Positions 25,501 through 40,500 of a stretch of 64,000 nucleotides of DNA are shown here, piece after piece. A program made the translations under genes and the position numbers. The stretch covers positions 22,920,357 through 22,984,356 of the forward strand of contig NC_084710.1 in the NCBI RefSeq assembly GCF_033807575.1, in the 5' to 3' direction. The notes beneath the pieces are model-generated. The model did no database searches and was not told where the DNA came from. It saw only the letters and a list, made by a program, of their open reading frames with translations. Numbering within the stretch: the first letter of the stretch is position 1; the number at the start of each line of letters is the position of its first letter. This DNA comes from Cydia pomonella (Eukaryota > Arthropoda > Insecta > Lepidoptera > Tortricidae).

Positions 25501-28500
25501 AAATGCTTGATTTGTTGATACAACAACAAATATATACAGGGTGTTTATTTAGTCATCTGCAAATAATTTACGAGGTGAATAATAGGTCATACATTCCTTT
25601 GTACATCTCTACAAATCTTATGATATGAGCTCTGTTCATGGGTTCTGCATTCCTTTGTACATTTCTATAAATCTTCTGATACGAGCTCTGTTCGTGGGCT
25701 CTGCTCGTTTGCCTCCTATATTAAAAAAAATAAATTCTACTTAACATAGTGCCATTTCTTTGTACATATCTACTTATCCTATGATACAACCTCTGTTCAT
25801 GGGCTCTGCTCATTTGCCTCCTATATTTAAAAAATACTTCTACTTAACATAGCGCCATTTCTATGTACATATCTACAAATCTTATGATACAACCTCTGTC
25901 CATGGGCTCTGCTCGTTTGCCTCCTGTATTTAAAAAAAATACTTCTACTTAAGATAACGCCATTCCTTTGTACATCTCTACAAATCTTATGATATGAGCT
26001 CTGTTCATGGGTTCTGCTCGTTTGCCTCCTATATTAAAAAAAATACTTCTACTTAACATAGTGCCATTTCTTTGTACATATCTACTTATCCTATGATACA
26101 ACCTCTGTTCATGGGCTCTGCTCATTTGCCTCCTATATTTAAAAAAATACTTCTACCTACTTAACATAGCGCCATTTCTATGTACATATCTACAAATCTT
26201 ATGATACGACCTCTGTTCATGGGCTCTGCTCGTTTGCCTCCTGTATTTAAAAAAATACTTCTACTTAACATAACGCCATTCCTTTGTACATCTCTACAAA
26301 TCTTATGATATGAGCTCTGTTCATGGGTTCTGCTCGTTTGCCTCCTATATTAAAAAAATACTTCTACTTAACATAACGCCATTCTTTTGTACATCTCTAT
26401 AAATCTTTTGATACGAGCTCTGTTCGTGGGCTCTGCTCGTTTGCCTCCTATATTAAAAAAAAAATTCTACTTAACATAGTGCCATTTCTTTGTACATATC
26501 TACTTATCCTATGATACAACCTCTGTTCATGGGCTCTGCTCGTTTGCCTCCTGTATTTAAAAAAAATACTTCTACTTAACATAACGCCATTCCTTTGTAC
26601 ATCTCTACAAATCTTATGATATGAGCTCTGTTCATGGGTTCTGCACGTTTGCCTCCTATATTAAAAAAAATACTTCTACTTAACATAACGCCATTCCTTT
26701 GTACATCTCTACAAATCTTATGATATGAGCTCTGTTCATGGGTTCTGCTCGTTTGCCTCCTATATTTAAAAAAAAATACTTCTACTTAACATAACGCCAT
26801 TTCTTTGTACATCTCTATAAATCTTCTGATACGAGCTCTGTTCGTGGGCACTGCTTGTTTGCCTCATATATTAAAAAAAAATTCTACTTAACATAGTGCC
26901 ATTTCTTTGTACATATCTACTTATCCTATGATACAACCTCTGTTCATGGGCTCTGCTCATTTGCCTCCTATATTTAAAAAAATACTTCTACTTAACATAG
27001 CGCCATTTCTATGTACATATCTACAAATCTTATGATACGACCTCTGTTCATGGGCTCTGCTCGTTTGCCTCCTGTATTTAAAAAAATACTTCTACTTAAC
27101 ATAACGCCATTCCTTTGTACATCTCTATAAATCTTCTGATACGAGCTCTGTTCGTGGGCTCTGCTCGTTTGCCTCCTATATTAAAAAAAATAAATTCTAC
27201 TTAACATAGTGCCATTTCTTTGTACATATCTACTTATCCTATGATACAACCTCTGTTCATGGGCTCTGCTCGTTTGCCTCCTGTATTTAAAAAAATACTT
27301 CTACTTAACATAACGCCATTCCTTTGTACATCTCTACAAATCTTATGATATGAGCTCTGTTCATGGGTTCTGCTCGTTTGACTCCTGTATTTAAAAAAAT
27401 ACTTCTACTTAACATAACGCCATTCCTTTGTACATCTCTACAAATCTTATGATATGAGCTCTGTTCATGGGTTCTGCTCGTTTGCCTCCTATATTAAAAA
27501 AAAAAAAACACTTCTACTTAACATAACGCCATTCCTTTGTACATCTCTATAAATCTTCTGATACGAGCTCTGTTCGTGGGCACTGCTCGTTTGCCTCATA
27601 TATAAAAAAAAAACTACTTAACATAGTGCCATTTCTTTGTACATATCTACTTATCCTATGATACAACCTCTGTTGATGGGCTCTGCTCATTTGCCTCCTA
27701 TATTTAAAAAAATACTTCTACTTAACATAGCGCCATTTCTATGTACATATCTACAAATCTTATGATACGACCTCTGTTCATGGGCTCTGCTCGTTTGCCT
27801 CCTGTATTTAAAAAAATACTTCTACTTAACATAACGCCATTCCTTTGTACATCTCTATAAATCTTCTGATACGAGCTCTGTTCGTGGGCACTGCTCGTTT
27901 GCCTCATATATTAAAAAAAAAAATCTACTTAACATAGTGCCATTTCTTTGTACATATCTACTTATCCTATGATACAACCTCTGTTGATGGGCTCTGCTCA
28001 TTTGCCTCCTATATTTAAAAAAATACTTCTACTTAACATAGCGCCATTTCTATGTACATATCTACAAATCTTATGATACGAACTCTGTTCATGAGTTCTG
28101 CTCGTTTAGCTCCTACTTAAAAAAAATCGATTCTACTTAACATAGCGCTGTTTCTTTGTACATATCTACCAATTCTATGATAAGAGTATGACCTCTGTTC
28201 ATGGGCTCTGCTCGTTTGCCTACTATATAAAAAAAATCTACTTAACATACCGCTGTTTCTTTGTACATATATATCTACTTATCCTATGATAGGTACGACC
28301 TCTGTTCATGGGCTTTCCTCATTTGCCTCCTATATTTTAAATAATACCAGACAAAGGCGAGCCGGACTCGCCCATCTAGGGTACCGTAGTTTTTAGTATT
28401 TGTTGTTATTGCGGCAACAGTAATACATCATCTGTGAAAATATCAACTAACTATCACGGTTTACGAGATACAGCCTGGTGACAGACGGATAGACGTACTG

Positions 28501-31500
28501 ACAGCGGAGTCTTAGTAATAGGCTCCCGTTTTACCCTTTGGGTACTGAACCCTAAAAAGGAACTTTTACTTATCATAGCGCTCTTTTTGGATATACTGTA
28601 TAGTAATATTGAATTTATTGCTCTTCTGACCTATTTCGGTACCTTTTATGTACTTAGTACTTACCTACATACATATTAAGGTTATACAACTATTATTTCT
28701 AGAATCAAAAAATCAATACAAACAAACCTACGTAATATACTTACACGTATTTTAAAAACATAATCCTCGAAACTCGAAAGCTCCTCTTTTTGTAAATGCA
28801 ATGCAAATAAAACGCATTAAACTTAATCATGACGTCACGATCAAGTATCATTTAATAAGGGGCGTTTCGTGCGTAGATAACGATTGTCAGATTTGACTCT
28901 CATTTCTAACTTTTGTATTGCTTCAATGTTATGGGTCCCATAAAGACATGTTTATTTTATAAAAACTTATTATCTAGCCTAGCCTTTTGGCAGTATTTTC
29001 TCGAGCTTTACGCAGTTGATTGAGGAAGCTGCCATACAAGCCAAAAGCATTTTCAAAGCGACTTTCTCTTAGAACACCCCATCTATCCGTCTATCTATCA
29101 TAATTTATTTCAGGCAACTAGCGGCCCATAGATAAATACCTTAAGATTAGCATACACATTATAAAAATATATTTTAAAACTAAATACTACAAATCACATT
29201 ATTTTACTGCGGCATGAAACTATTTATCATAAGACATACACTTTGAGACTGTCTACCCATTGTTTTTGTATATGACAGATACACATCCTTTCAGCAATGG
29301 CTTTTAGGAACTGCAAACTAATAATCTATGGCCCGCTGATTTTACCAGTGCAATCAGTCAACTTCGGGCAGCTTGTGGCATGCAGTTGGGGAGTAACGAT
29401 CTCACGTACCCGAGTGTTCCTAGGGAGTTCTGTCATTCGAAGGAGGGTGGGTGGGACAGGATTATCTGCTTCTGGGTTGCCTTGGCCGGCCGGCCAGGGT
29501 GGAGTCGTTAGAGCTATAAGTTCCAAGGGTGGAAGTGCAAGACGCGAGTTGGCACAGTGGCTGTTACAGCCACTGGGTTGAAAGCGGTGCACGCCTCTCG
29601 ATACCCCTGAGCCGCTCACACCAGTGTTACTCTTGAGCCATCCCAGATGTCGCTTTTTGTGTCGTCTGCCGGAAATAAAATTGTATACCGTTTTATTAGG
29701 CAGGCGTCTGGTTTTTTATCCCATAGCTCAGTGTTTAGCCCATCGCTTTCACACAATAACCTAGTTTATTTTAGATTCCAACAACTCTCAATAGTCCTTA
29801 CACCCTGTCGGGCCTGCCTCTGCGTGCGTCCTATGACATGGGCAAGGGCAGCATCAGCTCGGTGTACATCTTACATTTCATGAACGTGTCAAAAGGGCCT
29901 CTACGTTAGGTTAGGGCTCGGCGCACGCTTCTCAAAGGTCCGGAATACCATTGTTCCGTGATGGGAAAGACATACAAATTAAAATAATAATAATCGTTAA
30001 TGCAATGCAGTGCTCTATTTGTCAAATAAAATAAAATTGTTTCACACTCACAAAACATTCATTCTTATTTTTGCTTATTTTTTCATACATTAAGTATCTT
30101 TCTGTAAATAAGATCACTATTTTCTCTCTTGTCAAATTTATTTTACTACCTATTTGAATAACATGACAGCGTCAAATGTCGTAAAAAGTATACAAGTAAA
30201 AAGGTTTAAGAAAAGAGTCCGCAACATATTATTTATTAGACCTATTAGCAAAGAATATCCTATTAGTACGGTCGCGGAAATTGATTCTTTAGCAACTTGC
30301 GGTTCAAGTAAATTTGGCTGTACATACTTATGGTAAGAGCTGTCCATTGTAACGTGACACGTTAACTGCTAAAGAATCAATTTCCTCGACTGTACTTACA
30401 AGCTAAGCCTAAAGTGCCATGGCAATTAATGCAAGCTTACGAATAAATACAAAAACCGGACAAGGGCGAGTCGGACTCGCCCAACGTGATTCCGTACTTT
30501 TTAGTATTTGGTTTTTTATATACTACGTTGGTGGCAAACAAGCATACGGCCCACCTGATGGTAAGCAGTCTCCATAGCCTATGTACGCCTGCAACTGCAG
30601 AGGAATTATATGCGCGTTGCCGAGCCTAACAACCCTCCTTCCCCTCGTTGAGCTCTGGCAACCTTACTCACCGGCAGGAACACAATACTATGTTGTTATA
30701 GTGGCAACAGAAATACGTCATCTTTGAAAATTTCAACTGTCTATCACGGTTCATGAGATACAGCCTGGTGACAGACGGACGGACGGACGGACGGACGGAC
30801 AGCGGAGTCTTAGTAATAGGGTCCCGTTTGGGTACGGAACCCTAAAGATGAAAACTGCTGCCATGTTACTATACATTTAAGAAACACAGGAAATCTGGAA
30901 TTGACATATTGAAAAAATTATATTGTTATCTTCTTCTGCACGACTTTTTAGTATGAGGAAGCTACTTAGGTACGTAAGGCTACCCCCGATTCATTTGTTA
31001 TGAGGGGGCCCTCGGCCTTAGAGCACGCATAGCACAAGGGCTACGCCCGACTTTCTCAATATGAGGCCGCCGCTGTAGCCCGACGTCAGAGCGTTCATAT
31101 CATTTCGGGCTAGCATGACGGGCTACGCAAGACTCCTTTGCCATCTCACTTACTTAAAAAAAATCTTAAATTTAATACTCTTTTACTTGAATAACCTTTT
31201 TACTTTTAGTTACATGTATGGCGTGCCTAAAAATTATATTTTTATACATTTGAACTTCTAAACTAAGTAGTAGCTTACCATCAGGCCGGCCACCAACGTA
31301 GTATAAAAAATACCTACTTTCCACTTTTATCTTTTGGTTATCTTATAGTTTTTGAGTAAAATAGCTGTGACATACGGACAGACAGATAGACAGACAGATA
31401 GACATGACGAAACTGTAAGGGTTTTTGCCATTTTGCCTACGGAACCATAAAATGCACACTGTAAATTTCAACTACCTAACCCACTCGTATTATAGATCAA

Positions 31501-34500
31501 AAATTCCTTTTTCGCAAGAAGTAAGTAAGCCAGTAAGTAGTTTATTTTTTGTACTTGTTAGACAATTCTATCTTAGTGTACCGAACTTAACAGTTCTTTT
31601 TTTTACTTTGAGAGCGCACCACCGACATTCTTAGTGGTGTACGCGTATTTCTCTGTAGCTGAATGTTTGTAGATGATTATCTTATATCGATACTTTAAAA
31701 TGTTGTGGTATTCCTAACAGCCATTTTAAATATCTTCTCTTTTAAACTTAAGTTTTTCATGCATTCCTGAAACTATGATAGGATTGATGGGAGAAAATAA
31801 TGCAAAAACGCGGCATTAAGCAAAATGATCATTTGTGATTCAGGGTTAATATCTATCGGGTATCACTGAACCCCAACGGATATATTTTTGCAATACAACA
31901 CAAATGCACACCTCAATAGAAGAAAATAATACTGAAAAACAATAGGCCTGTCTACTCGCTAAGAAGCACTTAGGGCAGCTTGTGATGAGTCAATCTCTAA
32001 GTAATCTGCCTAGTTACCTACCTCAAAACGAGACCGCTTTTCCATACAAACGTAGTTCCCATTACGGATAATATTTTTACAGTACATATGTTGCTAGAGG
32101 TACTTTACCGCACTAGTGCGTAAATTAGCATATTACGTTACTGTGTCGAACATTTAAAGAGCCATGTACTGTAAAACGTTGTACGATACATGTGCGAATA
32201 AGTAATTCGCAACTCGTGTCGATTTAAAACACTCCCTTCGGTCGTGTTTTAATTTATCGCCACTTGTTTCGAATTTCCTATTTTTCGCACTTGTATCGTA
32301 ATGTACTATTACAAAATTGGATGTAGAACGAAGGGAATATCAATATCCAGAGAGGAAAATGGGGACTATGTTTGTATGGAGAACCGGTCATCCCTTTTCC
32401 TTTTAATAGTTTAATATGCTTCGGCACATGATTATTTGAGACAATATACACGCATTGTATTTCCATTACCTTAAGCAGAGAACACGGTGGCTTCGAAAGA
32501 GTCTCGGGTCATGTGGAAATAAAGCTCTTCACATAATGTTGTGTAATTCTCCTTTTTCCGAAAGTGTCCGCGAAATGTCCAAATGCACAATTGCCCAGAG
32601 TATGCAGTATTCTCTTCATCAGCTATTATGGCAGCCAGGGCCAATATTTTGATTTTATTATTTATTTCTATATCGACTTGCTTCCCATCGAACCAATTTT
32701 TTCAATATGATTGACATTTGTGACATTTGTCATGAACAGTCCGTTGCTTGGACGGCTCGGTGAGCTCGGACAGCCCGGCCCGGCCTGTCTCGCGCTCGGA
32801 GACTCAACGATAGTGTCAACGCATAGAGATACTATAATATAGAGATGATGGCCCGGTCGCCCCGGCCCCGGAACGGTCCGGCGACGGTGGCGCTCCTGAA
32901 AGTCCGTGTGACGGCTCGCTCCGGTCCGCCCCGGCCCGGTCCTGGCACTGTGTAGCGTGAGTCATCCTTTAGAAGCTTAGCTCTACAAGAAATCTGATAA
33001 CTTTTTGACAGTGTGAGCCTTATAGTTTCGTCAAGGCAACATTTTCCATGAAAATGTTTTTGATAGGATTTCACTTCTTTTTGTGTCTTCTTTGTGTATT
33101 GTTATAAGCATGAAAATCTTCCATCCCCTAATATAAATTGTAAAGTAAGTAGAGTAAATACACTTTTTTGGACCACAGAAGAAAAATTCAGTAACAGATT
33201 TACAATGTAAATAAAGGTAGCAACAGGCGTTCTTATCGCTGTGAGCGATCTCTTCCAGACAACCTTAGGGTAGCAGGATATAAAGAACAAAAAGCTTTAG
33301 TGACAGGTAGTGCACGAATACATTACAGGAATAAGAAGATTACACATTACAATGAAATACATACCAATGGGTACAACCAAATAGTTAAATATTTATCACC
33401 TACATATATAATGGTTGGGGGAAATTTACTATTAAGAATCCCGAAATACGTATCTGGCATCTTATATACAATCTTCTTTTTTTACTGATCCCCCCTACAA
33501 ACTTTCTTCTATTTCCCCTAATGCCCTTTTCCTTCCCTTTTCACCTTTACGGGTGATTTTGGGGTTGATAACTATTCTATATCCTTCCCTATAGGAAAAA
33601 CTATCTATACACAAAATTTCATCTAAATCGGTTCAGCGGTTATTGATTCCCCATACAAAATTCCACCCCCCTTTTCACCCCCTTAAGGGCTATAAATTTC
33701 CATTTTTTTTATTTCTTTTGTTGTTTGTATACTAATACTATGCTACATACCAAATTTTTGCTTCCTAGGACCTCAGGAAGTACCCCAAGGGTTTTGGTGA
33801 TCATCAGTGAGTGAGTGAAGTGAGTCAGTGACGAAAACGGGGTTTTTCCTATACGAACAAAATCTTAAGTATGAGAGCTATGCATCTGAATTTTTTTATG
33901 CTTAATAAGTCCACTCTATTGACATTATATCCCGAGAATTTTGTTTATCTGGTATAATCCAAACCCAAGTTATGAGGGTTCAAAAAAACGACGAAGCGCT
34001 TTTAGAAAAGGTAGGCCATGCGCTTCGCTTTGCTCGTCTTGGCGGGGGCACTACCCTGCCCCCAAATTTATTTTTCCTATTGCGACGCCTCCTCTGTCAA
34101 TAGCATTCACTGCTTTGCCACTCGCAAGATACAAATAAGTGATTTTCAGACCTGATAGTTCTAAATAGAGAACAAATAAGTGAAAATAAACACTGTAAAA
34201 TATTTTTTGTTCCGCCATGTTTACAAATGGAGTCCTTGAAAATGAATTATTTTTAACAGAATTTTATCACACTGACGCATAATCACAGACCTTTGATAGT
34301 TGTGACGATGTTACTTTAACATTGTACGTAACCTACAATCATTAGGTCAGGTTTTTAACAGTTTTATTTCTTATCAGTATCAATTACTCATTTGATTTAG
34401 CACTCTCCTTTTAAATATTCCTGGATAAAATCAAAGGCGCATCGAAATTTACAAAGAAACCATACTATAGTTTCACAGTAAAAAATCATTCGCAAGGATT

Positions 34501-37500
34501 TCGTGCTTATTTCAATTCCTGTATAACGTGAAGTTTTCATCACTTTACCGAACAGATATGTACATCCAAAATTAAAATGGCAGATCACATTCACTTTTAA
34601 AAAACACAACTTATTGTCTTAATTGTTGCCACGCCACTCAAAGGAAATTGGGCGTCTCATTTATCACTCCTTGACCGAACTGAAATTGTAATACATTCAT
34701 TCGTTCAATATAAATCGTTCACTGCGCATAACTGTCACCCATAGTTCTAATTGCAACTTAAGGTAATCAAAAGATCTCTTATGGATTCAATTTAGAACCA
34801 AAAATAGGCTGCAATTTTTCTCCTTTTTGGTCTATAGTGGGTCTATATGGGTTCTTTCCACCTATATAGAACTTAGTCATGGCTATATATTTCACTTAAG
34901 TATCTAAATAGATATGATATACGAGCTATTTCCCACCCCGTGTGCTACTTGGGTAGTTATCAATCGAACTCAATCTCCGGTAGCCCTTGGAGAGCCTCAA
35001 GGTTCAATTCTTGGTCCCTTTCTGTGTTTGGTATACATTAACGATTTACCAAAACTAGTGCAAGATAGACATGACAGTGTGTTATTTGCAGATGACACTT
35101 CTCTTATATCTAAAGTAGACAGAAAGGAAAACAGCTTCGATAACATTAACGATGCACTATCTACCAAAGTAGACTGGTTTACGGCAAATAACTTACTTTT
35201 GAACGCCAAGAAAACCAAGTGCATCAAATTTACGCTGCCGAACGTCAAGCAGGTAAACAACAACAAGATTAAGAAGCACTTGCAGATAAAAGGTGATACG
35301 CTGGAATATGAAGATCGAACGGTTTTCCTTGGAGTCGCTTTAGACTCAAAACTGCAGTAGCATGCACATATAGCCACTCTAGCTTAGCTCTGCTGCCTAA
35401 TTCAGTGAGGCGAATCAGACAGCTAAGAAACAGAGACGGCTAGGCTGGTATACTTTAAAATTCTGTTGTGTGGAAAAGCGGCAGACATTCAGACTATTTT
35501 TGTGCTGCAAAAACGAGATGTTCGGTCCATATATAAACTGGGCGCTCGAGTATCCCTAAGAGAGAAATTCAAAGAGGCAAATATCCTAACGGTTGCATCT
35601 CAATACATACTTGAAAATCTTATGTACGTTCGGAAAAACATCCACGAATACAAGCTGAACAGTGATATCCATAATTATAACACTAGAACTAAACATAAGC
35701 TTGCTGTGTCCGCCCACCGCCTCCGTAAGGTTAGTACGTCTTTCGTCGGGAACTGTACACGTTTTTATAACAAAGTATCCACTGATATAGTGAATTTACC
35801 ACTTAACAAATTTAAATCACATACTAAGCGTTCCTTGTTGAGTAAGGTGTACTACACTGTAAATGATTTTATAGACGATAGAGATGCCTTTAAGCCGGTA
35901 GCTGTCAAGGATTTTTACATAAATACGCAACAGAAAACTGTGTTGCCGAAATGATTTTTAGATTTATTATTGTAGGTATGGATGTTCGTTTGGAAGGGGC
36001 ATTAGTTGCCTGATAATAAATCATATTATTACACAAATTGAGTAAGTCCCACAGTAAGCTCAATAAGGCTTGTGTTGAGGGTACTTAGACAACGATATAT
36101 ATAATATATAAATATTTATAAATACTTAAATACATAGAAAATACCCATGACCCAGGAACAAATATCCATGCTCATCACACGAATAAATGCCCTTACCAGG
36201 ATTTGAACCCGGGACCATCAGCTTCGTAGGCAGGGTCACTACCCACTAGGCCAAACAGGTCGTCAATCGTCCGGTCGTATTTAATTTAATTTTATACACT
36301 AAAAATCTTCCATCGCTGTTGAGAAACGCAAATTTTACAGATGGAACCTTCGTCACAATGATAACCATCTGGCCCGAGGTCCACGACCAGTCACTCCTCG
36401 CGGGAGTCGGTCGCGTCGGCATCTACGTCCTCTGGTGGCTATGGATGCTCCGAGTTACCACCGCCTTTCTCATAGTCCTTCCTGTAACTATCTCTCTCAG
36501 CCATCAGTATATGAATCTGCAGGTGTACTTTACGAGTATCGCGGGTATATTTGATGAGAGGATCAGTCAAAGTGAGAAGGAAGAGAAGTTTGAGCGAGCT
36601 CTTAAGCTTGGTGTAAGATTGCATGCTACCACCATTTGGTAAGTGTATGTGGAGTTGATGACTAGCCCAAACAACTTTGTAGGCAAAAACCGCTTCATTA
36701 AGGGGAAATTCTTCAAATAGCAAAACTCACTACTTGTCATTCTATTCCCAGCTCACTATAACTTGATTTTTATGTTTCCGTACCCAAAGGGTAAAACGGG
36801 ACCCTATTACTAAGATTCCGCTGTCCGTCCGTCTGTCACCAGAATGTATCTCATGAACCGTGATAGCTAGACAGTTGAATTCACAGATGATGTATTTCTG
36901 TTACCGCTATAACAAAAAATGCTAAAAAGTACGGGACCCTCGGTGGGCGAGTCCGATTCGCGCTTGTACGGTTTTTTTTTTCAAATCGAGAGTGAATAGA
37001 CACCTCTTAGGTAAGCATACTCCATCATAAGCACATCGGCACTTACCAACAGGTGAAATTGTGGTCAAATGCTTACCTTTGTCCAGGCAACCCCATAATC
37101 ATTAACCATATATCTCACTGTTCCTCTAGCAAAATGTTCCTTTTCTAAATTACCCGATCGCAAAACGTCCTGTCAACAAAACGCCCCATTTGCAAAGTTT
37201 TCCATCCGCAAAAAAAAACTTTTACTGTTTTCGCTAAATGACTTTCTAGTTACTGATCGAAATGCTCTTCTAACACATGAAACATGCCCTAAAAACAAAA
37301 GCTCTTCTAAAAAATGTGGAACTATGTACCAGAGGTCGCTTCTCTTATGAGAATTGATTAAGGTTTTGATCTTGTTATTGTTCACGCAGACTGTGTTAAA
37401 ATCATATCATAATCGAGATCAAGACTTTGACAAATTGTTTTATTAGAACCAGCCTCCTCTTTTTATTGAATTATCAGGTGCGCACAACAAGTGCAGAGAA

Positions 37501-40500
37501 CTTGCGGAAACGTATTCAGCGGACACATCATCGTCAACATTGGCGTGCTTGTGCTGCTCATGTCGCAGTTTAAGGTACCGTCTAGCATCTTGGCACTTTG
37601 CGTATTTTTGAAGGTACCGTACCTCAAAAGGAAAAACGGAACCCTTATAGGATCACTTTGTTGTCCGTCCGTCCCGTCCGTCCGTCTGTCTGTCTGTCTG
37701 TCTGTCAAGATCCTTTATCTTGAGAACACGTGGAGGTATCGAGTTGAAATTAAAAATATACTTACTCAGGCCTCAGGTGTACAGTCCCTTCAAGATGTAA
37801 AAAAACAAACATCTAAGTTAACGTCAAATAAAAGTACGGCCGTTTATGCCGCACAAAGCCTATATTTTGACACTCTTACAGGCGAAGGCTAGACGTATTG
37901 ATATAGTATAATTATTAACTGGATTCACAATCAGCCGAAGGAAATGGTGTGTACGTGTAGTGTAGTCAGATCACAATATTTATTACACGCTGAGATTAAT
38001 CCCGAATCCAGAAATCTAGATTTCCGTGATAAATATTGTGATCTGATATACTAAACGATCATTGGATAAGTACCTATCACGATATTTGATAAATATAAGT
38101 TAAACACAGTAATTATTGTACGTCTAGCCTTCGCCTGAAGGGAATAAAAATTTATAGTAATTATACTTCCCTTTGACCTATAATTTGGCAACTAATATCG
38201 TCTTACATATGGAAGGTAGAGGCAAGGAATGCAATCTCCATAGGCAGAACTGATGCAAAAGTGTCCAGTTGTCAGTTATAAATAATAGTTCCAAATATCT
38301 CCAGGGTAGCGCTAGAGTAGCTAAGAACCTAGGCGTTATTGACGGAGTGAAGTGCGCTGTCTACGATTTTTTTTTTCAAGTATTCTAGGTATTGTAGCGC
38401 CACCTATTTAAGGTTTTTTGATGACATTTTTTGGTACATGGAGATTCCATTCCTTACCTCCACCTTCCAAACCTTCCATAGTCTTACACTACAAGTACAG
38501 TCAGCATCAAAAGTAGCGGATCAAATAACGCTTCATAAGTATCTACCATTCTGTAACAGCTTAACAAAAAGTGATGTCTTTAATATAGAACAACTAAAAC
38601 TGTTATAGATATATTTTTGAACGCGAATTTTAGAAAATTATCTACATTTGGAAAAGTTATACGGAATATCAGATACTTTTGGCGCGTTGTTTCATCCGCT
38701 ACTTTTGATGCTGACTGTACTATAGGGAAAACTTGAAAACTAAAAATTTATGAAAAATCAAATTATATTTGCACGGAGGGCGAGTCCGACTCGCACTTGT
38801 CCAGTTTTTTTTTTCGATATAGGAGGCTAACGAGCAGATGAAGACGAAAACAGGCAAAACCAGAGGGGTTGTACTTGGCTACAAAAGTTAACCTGGGCGA
38901 AGTTACCAACAAAAAAACAAGGAATAATAATAAACAATGTTTCAGAATTCCGACCGTGCCCTGAGTCACGTGTTGCCTATAGTAGCTACCTTCGCGAGCA
39001 TGCTGTTCAGCACAGGAGTCATCATGTTGAGCGCGGGAGACATCACCGTTGAGGTAAGTATGTACTAAATAACTAAACTACTTAGGATGACTCACGCAAG
39101 GGTCCGGGCAGCGGTGTCCCACACTTCGTGATCTATGACAGGTGATCAGGAATCACGTGATACTTACTTTCTGAAGAAAACGAAATTGCAGATACCTATG
39201 TACGTTTCATTTATTTCATTTATTCACTTAAATACAATGCAAGTTTACAGTATGTCAGCTTAGCAGCAGGAAGTTATAGCATTAAGTTCGCCATAGTCTT
39301 ACTAATGGCTACCTTGGTCTTAGAAAAGCGGACATGCTTTAACTTTCTTTTTTTTTCAGGCAGGGAATTTGCCGACGGCCATCTTTCAGTCAGGATGGCA
39401 GAACTGTACGAATCAGTCTTCATATCGTATCCGACGACTGATCCTGATTGCTATGGCCCAAAGTCAGGTAATGCTTAGAATGGTGGTATAATTATTTTAT
39501 TTTGTCTACACACAATATTTACACGTAATGAGGGCTAACGCGTTTATTTTTGCCGCTAGGGGCGCTAGTGTAGACGGAGGACTATCAAAATGGTTAATGC
39601 CTATGCAATTGCATCTCTGCATCTGTTTTTGGGGTAATTAATAGAATCAGGCGTTACTTTGCGGAAATCCATGCTAATTAAAGCCAGAAATATTACTTTG
39701 CTATACTGCAAGAAAATAACGTGCTAGTCAATCAGTACTAACCCGTTATATTTACTTGCGTATTTTTACATGCAATTAATGTTCCCATTCGCGTTTTCGG
39801 GGTTGGCCCCATAGTAAACGTTGTTCAGTTTGACCCACATATTCACCCCTCAGCGTATGGTCAAACATAACAATTTCACCCTGTATAAAGGTGTTATTTT
39901 GGTTGGTTTAATTTTCTGACGATAAACACACCTACTAGGTATAACTTTTTTAGTGATGTAAACATTTATTTAATAAATAGTATTTTTTTTAGAAGCCTGT
40001 CATCATGAAGAGTTGTGGAGTCATAGAACTCTCTTATCAATCGTATTTATCGGTAAGAATCGTTATTTGAAACGTTTATGCAATTTAGTCATCAATAAGG
40101 CGCTCAGCGCTGGTGGCCTAGCGGTAAGAGCGTGCGACTTGCTATCCGGAGGTCGCGGGTTCAAACCCCGGCTCGTACCAATGAGTTTTTCCGAACTTAT
40201 GTACGAAATATCATTTGTTATTTACCAGTCGCTTTTCGGTGAAGGAAAACATCGTGAGGAAACCAGACTAATCCCAACAAGGCCTAGTTTACCCTCTGGG
40301 TTGGATGGTCAGATGGCAGTCGCTTTCGTAAAAACTAATGCCTACGCCAAATCTTGGGATTAGTTGTCAAGCGGACCCCAGGCTCCTATGAGCCGTGGCA
40401 AAATGCCGGGACAACGCGAGGAAGAAAAAAAAGAACGATTTTTGAGAACATCTATTCTGTAAAATTTGACTCAAATGCTGTTCTGTATTATTTTTTTCAG

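Larger units (their letters stand above)
21420..25530. other. Non-coding intronic sequence
   Basis: No supported gene over this 4.1-kb part of OR-B intron 1. It holds a hairpin at 23303-23382, a dispersed repeat at 23640-23880 and AT-rich unique-looking sequence. A short inverted duplication of TTGCGTCT and its surroundings lies around 21430-21500. Confidence 0.5.
20355..34953. mobile_element. 14.6-kb insertion with TA duplication splitting a LINE
   Basis: The left end reads CCCAAGCAGCACA; the right end, reversed, reads CCCAAGTAGCACA: a 13-bp inverted terminal repeat with one mismatch, flanked on both sides by TA. Removing the insert plus one TA joins the LINE frame exactly (...DRTQRV | VINRTQSP...). 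TA target and CCC-type ends suggest a Tc1/mariner-like non-autonomous element. Apart from small relics no gene lies inside; much of the interior is nested repeats (inverted-repeat element near 20900, tandem array 25585-28335, dispersed repeats, MITEs). Possibly only the outer ~530 bp and ~220 bp belong to the original element. Confidence 0.7.

Noticed and set aside
27722..27907. Minus-strand open frame of 61 codons in the array.
   Set aside because: It arises from the repeat unit and recurs only by period; no start context or homology.
25585..28335. CRISPR-like array.
   Set aside because: Units are ~104 bp with no alternating unique spacers, and the setting is a eukaryotic intron; it is a tandem satellite.
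29297..29619. Overlapping ~95-codon frames on both strands.
   Set aside because: GC-rich segment inflates open frames; no protein family recognised.
40099..40175. Functional tRNA gene.
   Set aside because: It has box A and B but is fused to a SINE body with an A-rich end and is one of several tRNA-like SINE heads here.
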